Positions 17,091 to 25,500 of a DNA stretch of 64,000 nt are shown piece by piece. Numbering within the stretch: position 1 is the first letter of the stretch; every line of letters starts with the position of its first letter. The notes beneath the pieces were generated by a model. That model worked only from the letters and a program-made list of their open reading frames with translations. It did not search any database and was not told where the DNA came from. The translations under genes were made by a program, and so were the position numbers. The DNA is from Achromobacter sp. HZ34 (GTDB taxonomy: Bacteria > Pseudomonadota > Gammaproteobacteria > Burkholderiales > Burkholderiaceae_B): the NCBI RefSeq assembly GCF_002209485.1, contig NZ_NJIX01000001.1, positions 434,001 through 498,000 on the forward strand, written 5' to 3'.

Positions 17091-17124
17091 TTCAGGACTG
17101 CGGTGACTTCAGGACTGCGGTGAC
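17091..17124. repeat. Perfect 17-bp tandem duplication in a divergent promoter region
   Basis: TTCAGGACTGCGGTGAC occurs twice, head to tail with no mismatch, at 17091-17107 and 17108-17124, in the gap between the SDR gene and its LysR regulator. The lack of divergence suggests a recent slippage duplication. Confidence 0.95.
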
Positions 17125-17184
17125 GACGGATGAAGTATTCCTCGTCCTGGGTATTCCAGATAGTCCTCAATCGGTTGTATGATC

Positions 17185-17201
17185 TTCAACTATTGGTTGA
17201 A
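17185..17201. promoter_or_regulatory. LysR operator candidate TTCAAC-N5-GTTGAA
   Basis: A perfect 6-bp inverted repeat with a 5-nt spacer (17-bp footprint, the usual LysR box size). It lies 27 bp upstream of the LysR start and about 170 bp from the divergent SDR start, placed to autoregulate and to activate the SDR. Confidence 0.6.
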
Positions 17202-17227
17202 AATATCCCGCTCTGAACGACCCGAAC

Positions 17228-18151
17228 GTGGAATCCCTGAATCTCCTGGATGCCTTTATCCGCGCCGCCCAACTGGGCAGCTTCTCGGCGGCCGCCCGCA
17301 GCCTGGGACTGACGCCCGCGGCGGTGAGCAAGAACGTGGCGCGGCTGGAATCGGACCTGGGCCTGCGGTTGTTCCACCGCAGCACCCGCAAGCTGGCGCT
17401 GACAGAAGAGGGTGAGCAGTTTCTGGAAAATGCCGCCGGCCCCTACGCCAGCCTGCAGGACGCCTTCGCCCATGCGGCGCAACGCGAAGGCAAGCCGTCA
17501 GGCGTGTTGCGGGTGAGCGTGGGGCTGGGTTTCGGCAACGAGTACATCGTGCCTTTGCTGGGCGATTTCCTGGCGCGTTATCCGGCCATCATCCCTGACT
17601 GGCATTTCGAGAATCGCGCGGTCGACCTGGTCGGCGAAGGCTACGACGCGGCGATAGCCGGCGGCATCGAACTGACCGAAGGGGTGATCGCGCGCAAGCT
17701 GGCGACCGCCTACATCATCGCGGTGGCGTCGCCGGCCTATATGGCCGATCGGCCCATGCCCACACATCCGTCCGAGTTATCCGGACTGGACGGCATCGTG
17801 CGCCGGTCCGGTCCCACCGGCCGCCTGCGCGCCTGGACCATGCGCAATGGCGCGGGGCAGGAGGCGCCGGCGGAGTCCAGCGTGCGCATGATCTTCGACG
17901 ATCCGGAAGCCATGGCGCGCGCTGCCGTGCTGGGGTACGGCGTGGCCCTGCTGCCCACGCCGCATGCAGCCCGCTGGATCGCCAGCGGCGCGTTGGTCCG
18001 CCTGCTGCCGGACTGGTCCGCCGAACTGGGAGCCCTGTCGATCTACTACCCGAACAAGAAGCTGGTGCCTTTGAAAACGCGCGCCTTCATCGATTTCGTG
18101 GTGGAGGCCTTCCGGAAAAAACGCCTGGCCGCCTTGTTCGATCCTCGTTGA
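17228..18151 (+). CDS. LysR family transcriptional regulator
   Basis: A 307-residue LysR regulator of the CrgA-like subgroup (LNLLDAFIRAAQLGSFSAAARSLGLTPAAVSKNVARLE), with the substrate-binding-like domain from about residue 90. The start codon is GTG 17228; no better ATG precedes the HTH. It is divergent from the FabG-like SDR, a very common LysR-SDR pairing in Burkholderiales. The effector is unknown. Confidence 0.9.
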   Translation: MESLNLLDAFIRAAQLGSFSAAARSLGLTPAAVSKNVARLESDLGLRLFHRSTRKLALTEEGEQFLENAAGPYASLQDAFAHAAQREGKPSGVLRVSVGLGFGNEYIVPLLGDFLARYPAIIPDWHFENRAVDLVGEGYDAAIAGGIELTEGVIARKLATAYIIAVASPAYMADRPMPTHPSELSGLDGIVRRSGPTGRLRAWTMRNGAGQEAPAESSVRMIFDDPEAMARAAVLGYGVALLPTPHAARWIASGALVRLLPDWSAELGALSIYYPNKKLVPLKTRAFIDFVVEAFRKKRLAALFDPR

Positions 18152-18153
18152 GG

Positions 18154-20451
18154 TCAGCAGGCCCTGGCCTGCTTGCGCAGCGTGATCGGAATTGATTTGG
18201 CGGCGGGCACCTTGCTCTCCTTGGCGTGATGCCACAGGGGAATCAGCGGATTGCACTCCGGGTAGTACCCCCAGGCGCAACCGGCCGGAATGTCGAACGC
18301 GCGGATCTCCAGGCCCGCAACCTCGCGCGCATAGCCGTCATGCGCCACCGTGCAGGCGGTCACCACATCCTTTTCCGCCAGGCCCAGCCGCAGCATGTCG
18401 TCAGCATTGAGCATGATCACCTTGCGGGTGCCCTTGATGCCGCGGAAGCGGTCGTCCAGGGAATAGATCGTGGTATTGAACTGGCTGTCGCCCCTCGTGG
18501 TCATCAAACGCAGGACATCGCCGCCGTGTTCCGGCATGTCGGCGTCTTCGTCGTAGGTCTCCGGCACGATGAAGTTGGCCTTGCCCGTCTCCGTTTTCCA
18601 CTTGCGCTCGCTGGCGGCCAGGGGGCGGTGGAAACCACCCGGGTTCCACATGCGCGCATTGAAATCCTTGAAGATGTCCGGATAGGTCGCCTCGATGGCG
18701 TCGCGCACCCGTGCGTAGTCGGCGATCCATCCATCCCAATCGACACCCCCCCGTTCGCCCACGGTGGCCTTGGCCAATCCGGCCACGATCGCCGGCTCCG
18801 ACAGCAGCCGATCGCTGGTGGGTTCGCTGCGGCCCCTGGAGCCGTGGAAACAGCCGGTGCTGTCTTCCACCGATACGGCCTGCTCGCCGCCCGCTTGCCT
18901 GTCGATCTCGATACGGCTGAGGCAGGGCAGCAGGTAGGAAACCCGGCCGTGCAGCAGGTGGCTGCGATTGAGCTTGGTCGCCACCGACACGGTCAGGTCC
19001 AGCGTCGACCAGGCCGGCTCCATGCGTGCATGATCCGGGGTGGCGCGGGCGAAATTGCCGCCCAGGCCGATGAACGCCTTCACCCGTCCATCCAGGATGC
19101 CTTCGCAGGCCTCCACGGTGTTCATACCCTTCTTGGTGGGGGAATCGAAGTGGTACAGCGCTTTCAGCTTGTCGGCGGGCACCTGCTGCGGTTTCTCCGT
19201 GATGCCGACGGTGCGTTGCCCCTGCACATTGGAATGGCCGCGGATCGGGCAGACCCCTGCGCCCGGCTTGCCGATATTGCCTTTCAGCAGCAACAGGTTG
19301 GAAACCATCTGCACGTTGAGCACGCCGTTGCGATGCTGGGTCAGGCCCATGCCATACAGCACCATCGCGGCCTTGGCCTGCGCGTACACACGGCCCGCCG
19401 ACTCCAGCGCGGCGCGGGTCAGGCCGGCGTGGCGCTCGATCTGGTCCCATGAAGCGCTGCGCATGGCATCGGCAAAGTCTTCGTAGCCATGGGTGTGCTC
19501 CGCGATGAAGGCATGATCCAGCACGGCCGCGTTGCCTTGCGCCTGCGCCCGGTCATCTTCCTCGATCAGGTATTTGCAAAGGCCCACCAGCGCCGCCGTG
19601 TCGCCGCCCACCTTGATCTGGTGGTACTGCGTGCTGATCTGCGTCTTCTTGCCGGTCACCATCTCCATCGGCGCCTGCGGATTACGGAAGGCAACGAGGC
19701 CCGGCTCGCGCAGGGGATTGAAGGTAACGATGGGCACGTCGCGCTGCTCGCGCGCATCCTGCAACTGATGCAGCATGCGCGGCGCGTTGGTGCCCGTGTT
19801 GTGGCCGAAGAAGAACATGCAGTCGGTATGCTCGAAGTCCTCCAGCGTGACGGTGCCCACGGGCACGCCTATGGTCTTGGGCAGGCCGACGGAGGTGCTC
19901 TCATGGCACATATTGGAGCTGTCGGGCAGATTGTTGGTGCCGTACAGCCGCGCGAACAGCGCGTACATGTAGGAAGTCTCCAAGGATGCACGTCCGGAGG
20001 CATAGAACACCACCGAGTCGGGCTCCAATGACCGCAGGCGCCCGCCGATGTCATCGAAGGCCGCTTGCCAGGCGATCTCCTCGTATTTGTCGGTGCCGGC
20101 GTTCCAGCGCATGGGCGCGGTCAGGCGGCCGATCTTTTCGAGGTCGTGATCGCTCCATTGCAGGAGATCGGCACAGGTGTGCTCGGCGAAGAATTCCGGC
20201 GTGACGGTCTTGGTGGTGATGTCCCATGCCGTGGCCTTCGCGCCGTTCTCGCAGAACTCCAGCGGGTGCGGGTGCCCCGGCTTGGCCCACGAGCAGCTGA
20301 CGCACATGAAGCCGTCCGGCTTGTTCTGATGAGTAAGCAGGGCGGAGCCATGCAAGAGCACATGCTCCCGGACCAGGATGCCGGCCACGGCCCTGGCTGA
20401 ACCCCAGCCGCCGGCGGTGGCGCTGGGGGACTTCTCGATTGGTGCGCTCAT
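18154..20451 (-). CDS. FdhF/YdeP-type molybdopterin oxidoreductase
   Basis: A 765-residue bis-MGD molybdoenzyme of the YdeP group, whose E. coli member is linked to acid resistance. N-terminal CVSCSW plus FCENGAKATAWD give a reduced Fe-S cysteine set. ASGRASLETSYMYALFARLYGTNN, NMCHESTSVGL (candidate Mo-ligand Cys), the GHNTGTNAPRMLH region and the C-terminal molybdopterin dinucleotide domain (GDSQFNTTIYSLDDRFRG, CAWGYYPECNPL) all fit. No export signal, so cytoplasmic. No FdhD, electron-carrier or Mo-cofactor gene is nearby. The leader can form a structure covering the ribosome-binding site. The LysR gene ends 3 nt from this gene's stop, convergently. Confidence 0.9.
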   Translation of the reverse strand: MSAPIEKSPSATAGGWGSARAVAGILVREHVLLHGSALLTHQNKPDGFMCVSCSWAKPGHPHPLEFCENGAKATAWDITTKTVTPEFFAEHTCADLLQWSDHDLEKIGRLTAPMRWNAGTDKYEEIAWQAAFDDIGGRLRSLEPDSVVFYASGRASLETSYMYALFARLYGTNNLPDSSNMCHESTSVGLPKTIGVPVGTVTLEDFEHTDCMFFFGHNTGTNAPRMLHQLQDAREQRDVPIVTFNPLREPGLVAFRNPQAPMEMVTGKKTQISTQYHQIKVGGDTAALVGLCKYLIEEDDRAQAQGNAAVLDHAFIAEHTHGYEDFADAMRSASWDQIERHAGLTRAALESAGRVYAQAKAAMVLYGMGLTQHRNGVLNVQMVSNLLLLKGNIGKPGAGVCPIRGHSNVQGQRTVGITEKPQQVPADKLKALYHFDSPTKKGMNTVEACEGILDGRVKAFIGLGGNFARATPDHARMEPAWSTLDLTVSVATKLNRSHLLHGRVSYLLPCLSRIEIDRQAGGEQAVSVEDSTGCFHGSRGRSEPTSDRLLSEPAIVAGLAKATVGERGGVDWDGWIADYARVRDAIEATYPDIFKDFNARMWNPGGFHRPLAASERKWKTETGKANFIVPETYDEDADMPEHGGDVLRLMTTRGDSQFNTTIYSLDDRFRGIKGTRKVIMLNADDMLRLGLAEKDVVTACTVAHDGYAREVAGLEIRAFDIPAGCAWGYYPECNPLIPLWHHAKESKVPAAKSIPITLRKQARAC

Positions 20452-20454
20452 TGT

Positions 20455-20502
20455 GACTCGCTTTCTTGTAAGGCCGCTTTAGCGCGGCTGTAATAGCGAG
20501 TC
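20455..20502 (-). promoter_or_regulatory. Nested inverted repeat predicted to cover the ydeP-like ribosome-binding site
   Basis: On the mRNA strand GACTCGCT (20502-20495) can pair perfectly with AGCGAGTC (20462-20455), which lies 3 nt before ATG 20451 and includes the only Shine-Dalgarno-like bases. The 32-nt loop contains a second stem, GCCGC (20488-20484) with GCGGC (20477-20473). A paired leader would hide the start region. Confidence 0.55.
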
Positions 20503-20556
20503 GGCAAAGCGCAAAACCTATGCCTGCGGCATGCCGTCGATGCCCCCGGCGCGAAG

Positions 20557-21273
20557 TCATGCCCGCACAGCTTCCCCCGCACGCGCCGCCAGGGCCTGCT
20601 TCAGGCGCTGGAAGGCGGTCAAGCCGAGCTGGACCGGCGCACAGCCCTGCGTGAACTCGACCTGGCGGTGATCGCCGCTGCTCACGCGGGCGACGTGATC
20701 CAGGTTGATGATGAGCGAGCGCGACGCCTGGAAGAAGGGCGGCATGGGCAACCGTGGCAGCAGGCCGGACATCGTGGCCAGCATCATCTCGCTGCTGCCG
20801 TCCGTGCAGCACAGCTGCACGTAATCGCCCTGGGCCAGCACCACGCTGAGGTCCTGCAGCCGGATGGGCCGCGTCGCCTGGCGCCCGCGCACCACCAGGT
20901 AAGCCGGTGCCGGCCGCGCGGCGGCCTGCTTGCGCAACCGCGATAGCGCCTGCTCCAGCCGCGGCGCGCCCACCGGCTTGAGCAGATAATCCAGTGCCTC
21001 GACATCGAAGGCGCGCGGTGCATGGTCGGTATGGGCGGTGACGAAGACCACCCCGATCTGCGGATCCAGTCCCTGCAGCAGATCGAACCCCGTGCCCTGG
21101 GTCAGTTCGACGTCGAGGAACAGGCCATGGGGCGACTCCTGCTCGATCAGCGCACGCGCTTGTTCAAGGTTCGCGGCTTCGCCGACGATCTGCACGTCCG
21201 CATAGGCTTCCAGCAGGCGCCGCAAATAGCGCCGCGCCGGCGTCTCGTCGTCGATGATGGCTACGCGAAGCAC
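20557..21273 (-). CDS. LytTR-type response regulator
   Basis: A 238-residue response regulator. The receiver domain has IIDDE (acidic pocket), Asp54 in FLDVEL and the Lys in LLKPVG; the C-terminal LytTR DNA-binding domain runs from about residue 125 (YLVVRGRQATRPIRLQDLSVV, FFQASRSLIINLDHV). Start codon GTG 21273; the gene overlaps the end of the kinase gene by 13 nt, so it is translationally coupled to it. Targets are unknown; the ydeP-like gene immediately downstream (about 105 nt) and the divergent hybrid kinase are the nearest candidates. Confidence 0.93.
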   Translation of the reverse strand: MLRVAIIDDETPARRYLRRLLEAYADVQIVGEAANLEQARALIEQESPHGLFLDVELTQGTGFDLLQGLDPQIGVVFVTAHTDHAPRAFDVEALDYLLKPVGAPRLEQALSRLRKQAAARPAPAYLVVRGRQATRPIRLQDLSVVLAQGDYVQLCCTDGSSEMMLATMSGLLPRLPMPPFFQASRSLIINLDHVARVSSGDHRQVEFTQGCAPVQLGLTAFQRLKQALAARAGEAVRA

Positions 21274-22382
21274 GATGTTCCTTGTATGTATAACGTTGCG
21301 ACAGTGCGCTCGGCGCGCTGTTCCAGCGAGAAACGATGGCGGCCGGGGTAATGCAGCGCCAGCCGCTGGCTGAGGTTGCTCAAGCCGACGCCGCTATGCG
21401 GCGGATCGAAAGGCCGGTCCAGCTGGCCGGGGTTGTCCAGTTCTATGGTCAGGGCGTCGGCTTCGCGCCGGGCGCGGATATGGATGCGAAATGGCGTGTC
21501 CTCGTCCAACTTGCCATGCTTGATGGCGTTCTCCGCAAGCCCTTGCAGGGTCATGTGCGGGATCCCCATATCCAGCGCCGCGGGATCGATATCGAGGTGA
21601 TATTTGAAGCGGTCATCGAAGCGCAGGGCCTGGATGCCCAGGTACGTCTCCACCGCGCCCAACTCGTCGCGCAGGGCGCAGATCGCGTTGTTGCGCTGGC
21701 TCAGCGAATAGCGCAGATAGGCGGCCAGGCGCCGGGTCATTTCCTCCGCGATAACGGGACGGTCATGGATTTCCGCGACGATGGTGTTGAGCGAATTGAA
21801 CAGGAAATGCGGCTCGATCTGCAGATGCAGATGTTCCAGCTCCAGCTGCAGGGCGCGGGTCTGCGCCCGCAAGGCCCGCAGGCGCTCGGCGCGCGCTTTC
21901 ATCTCCGCGCGAGCGGCGAAATAAACCAGGGTCCAGATGCAGAACACGCCCAGGAAATAGATGAAAGCCATCGGCACGCGGTTGCGCAGCGCGTAGGGCG
22001 CGTAATCGGGTACCAGGGCGTTCTGGGTCTCGACGCCCAGTTTCGCCATCAGGGCCGAGGCGCCCACGCACAGCAAGGCCGCGCAGACGGCGGTCTGCAC
22101 GCGATTGGCGCCGGGGTGACGCGCATGCAGCAGGGCGGCCGTGCTTGTCAGCCCGAACCCCAGCGTATCCATCAGCAGGGTCAGCACCCAGGCCACCATG
22201 GCGCTGCCATAGGCGACATACCGGATGCAAAAGCCGAGCGCCGCCAGCATGAGCCACGCGGCGATCTGCACGCGCCAGAAGAGGATGGGGCCCTCGGCAT
22301 CTTGCAGCGGAGTCGTTCCGCGGGGCGTGGTTCCCCTCATGTCCTTACAGCCAAAGCACGCTCCACCAAAGATCCTGCTCAT
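21261..22382 (-). CDS. LytS-type membrane sensor histidine kinase
   Basis: A 373-residue kinase with about four membrane spans (residues 36-56, 62-84, 96-116 and 137-156), a basic coiled stretch, the His_kinase phosphoacceptor QIEPHFLFNSLNTI (His192) and a C-terminal HATPase domain with N-box LAENAIKHG and GVGLSNLSQRL. There is no recognisable extracellular sensor, so it probably senses within the membrane. Start is ATG 22382 or, less likely, ATG 22340, which has AAGGA unusually close. Cognate of the LytTR regulator it overlaps. Divergent from the 1684-residue hybrid kinase, separated by 142 nt. Confidence 0.9.
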   Translation of the reverse strand: MSRIFGGACFGCKDMRGTTPRGTTPLQDAEGPILFWRVQIAAWLMLAALGFCIRYVAYGSAMVAWVLTLLMDTLGFGLTSTAALLHARHPGANRVQTAVCAALLCVGASALMAKLGVETQNALVPDYAPYALRNRVPMAFIYFLGVFCIWTLVYFAARAEMKARAERLRALRAQTRALQLELEHLHLQIEPHFLFNSLNTIVAEIHDRPVIAEEMTRRLAAYLRYSLSQRNNAICALRDELGAVETYLGIQALRFDDRFKYHLDIDPAALDMGIPHMTLQGLAENAIKHGKLDEDTPFRIHIRARREADALTIELDNPGQLDRPFDPPHSGVGLSNLSQRLALHYPGRHRFSLEQRAERTVATLYIQGTSCFA

Positions 22383-22524
22383 CAGCAGGAAGATATAACT
22401 GCTTTTTTTTCAGATCGTAATACTCTGCGTCGGTTTCCTGATGATACAGTTTTCTCCCCGACCAGCCCCTGGCTGGCCAAGGCTGCCCATTACCTGCCGA
22501 CGCATGCCAAGGATTGTGTATTAG

Positions 22525-25500
22525 ATGGATCGAATCACGCCGCCGACCGCCGAGTCCCTGACCGATGCACCCTTTTTCCTGGCCGGTGGCGGCGAGATGG
22601 GCGCCTTGATACGTTCCCACGACTGGTCCTCCACTCGGCTAGGGCCGCCGGCCCAGTGGCCGCAGAGCCTGAAGACCGCCATCCGCATCATGCTGACCTC
22701 GCGCCAGCCCATCTGGATAGGCTGGGGCGCAGACCTGATCTTCTTCTACAACGATCCCTACAAGAGCATCATCGGCGGCAAGCATCCGGCGGCCCTGGGC
22801 CAGCCGACCATCGAGGTCTGGCAGGAAATCTGGGAGGACATCGGCCCGCTGCTGGACACGGCGATGTCCGGGACCGAAGGGACCTACGTCGAGAAGAAAT
22901 TCCTGCTGATGGAGCGCAACGGCTATCCGGAGGAGACGTACTACACCTTTTCCTACAGCCCCATCCCGGCCGACGATTACGGCGCGGGCGGCATCATCTG
23001 TGCCAACAGCGACGATACGGCGGCCGTGGTGGGCGATCGGCAGGTCAGGCTGCTGCGCGAACTGGCCTCCGTGGCGACCCAGGCGCTGAGCTGGGACGAG
23101 GCGTGCCGGCTCAGCATGCGCGCCCTGTCCTTGAATCCGCACGACCTGCCGTTCGCCTTGCTCTACGTGGCCGCGCCGGAAAGCGGCAACGCGTCCCTGG
23201 TGGGCGGCTGCGGTTTCGAACGAGAGGGCCATCCCGCGGCGCCGCCGGTCCTGGGTGCCGATGAGACTGGCGTGTGGCCCATTGCCGACGTGCTGCGGCG
23301 CCAGGACGCCATCGTGCTGGAAAACCTGCCCGAGCGCTTTGCGACGGCAGCCGGCTCCGCGGAACTTCCGCGCGGCCCCTGGCGCCACACACCGACACGC
23401 GCCATCCTGATGCCGATCGCGCCGTCTGGCGACACGGGCCCGGCTGGCGTGCTCATCGTCGGCTTGAATCCCTATCGCCTGCTCGATGAAGGCTACCGCG
23501 GCTTCCTGAACCTGGCCGCCGGCCAGATCAGCGCCGCCATTGCCCACGCGCATGCGTACGAGGAAGAACGCCGCCGGGCGGAAGCGCTGGCCGAAATCGA
23601 CCGCGCCAAGACGACGTTCTTCTCCAACATCAGCCACGAATTCCGCACGCCGTTGACCCTGATGCTGGGGCCGCTGGAAGAAATGCTGCAGCGCGCGGCC
23701 GACAACGACGGCCAGCGCCAACTGCTGGAGCTGACGTATCGCAACGGCCTGCGCCTGCTCAAGCTGGTCAACAGCCTGTTGGATTTTTCCCGCATAGAAG
23801 CAGGCCGGGTGCAGGCCCGCTACGAGCCCACCGACCTGGCGGCGCTGACCACGGAGTTGGCCTCGCTGTTCCGGTCCGCCACCGACAGGGCCGGCCTGGC
23901 GCTGATTGTCGATTGTCCATCCCTGCAGGAACCGGTCTACGTGGACCGGGAAATGTGGGAAAAGATCGTCCTGAACCTGCTGTCCAATGCGTTCAAGTTC
24001 ACCTTCGAAGGCCAGATCCGCATCGCGCTGGAGCGGTCGGCGGACGGCCGTTCGGCGCGCATGTCCGTCACCGATACCGGCATCGGCATCGCCGAACACG
24101 AGTTGCCACACGTCTTCACCCGCTTTCGCCGCGTCAGCGGGGCGGTTGGCCGCAGCATCGAGGGCAGCGGCATCGGCCTGGCCCTGGTGCAGGAACTGGT
24201 ACGCCTGCTGGGCGGCACCATCGCTGCCGAGAGCACTTTGGGCCTGGGCACGGCTTTCGTCGTCACGCTACCGCTGGGCAACGCGCATCTATCCTCTGAT
24301 ACGGTGATCAGCAGCCCCCCGCGCGCCGGTGCCAGTGTCGCTGCCCAGGCTTTCATCGCCGATGCCATGCGGTGGGTGCCCGGCCACGAGCAGGCCGGCG
24401 GCGCCGTTCCCGAGTTGTCTTCGGTGCTGGATACAGGCGCCGCCGGCAAAACCGTGCTGGCGGAAGAAGTGCTGGTGGTCGACGACAACGCCGATTTGCG
24501 CGAGTACGTCGGCCGCATCCTGACCAGCGCGGGCTATGGCGTCACGGTGGCCATGGACGGCTACGAGGCGCTGGCGGCCGCGCGCATGCACCCGCCGGGG
24601 CTAATCCTGTCGGACATCATGATGCCCGGCCTGGATGGCTTCGGCTTGCTCAACGCCGTACGCGCCGACGAGGGGCTGCGCGAGGTTCCGGTACTGCTGA
24701 TGTCCGCCCGCGCCGGCGAAGAATCGCGGGTGGAGGGCTTGAGCGCAGGCGCCGACGACTACCTGACCAAGCCTTTTTCGGCGCGTGAGTTGCTGGCGCG
24801 GGTGGCCAGCAACCTGCAGATGTACCGCTTGCGCCAGGAAGCCGCGCGCAAGATCAGGGAAGATGCCCGGGTCCTGGAGACCCTGAACAAGGTCGGCATC
24901 ACCATCGCGGCGGAACTTGATCTGAGCCGGGCCGTGCAGGTGATCACCGATGCGGCGACGGAGCTGACGGGCGCCGCCTTCGGGGCTTTCTTCTACAACG
25001 TTCTCGACAAGGAAGGCGGGCGCTACACGCTCTACACCCTGTCGGGCGCGCCACGCAGCGCCTTCGAAAAATTCCCCATGCCGCGCAACACGGCCGTGTT
25101 CGGTCCCACCTTCGCGGGTGAAGGCGTCGTGCGTTCGGATGACATCACCAAGGATCCGCGCTACGGCCTGAACGCGCCGCGGCGCGGCATGCCGGAAGGG
25201 CATCTGCCGGTCTGCAGCTATCTGGCGGTGCCGGTGGTGTCGCGCAGCGGCGAGGTGCTGGGCGGCCTGTTCCTGGGCCATCCCCAGCCAGCGGTCTTCA
25301 CCGATGCCGCCGAACGCCTGGCGGTGGGTATCGCCGCGCAAGCCTCGATCGCCATCGACAACGCTCACCTGTATCAGGCAGCGCAGTCCGAGATCGCGCA
25401 GCGTACCGCGGCGCAGTCAGCCCTGCACGAACTGAACGAGAACCTGGAGCTGCGGGTGACCGAAGCCATGGCCGAACGGGACCGCTTGTGGGAACTGAGC

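Noticed and set aside
21336-24111. Long open frames opposite the LytS gene and the hybrid kinase
   Set aside because: Both translate to low-complexity Gln/His/Arg/Ala-rich sequence without motifs, while the other strand carries complete kinase motifs.
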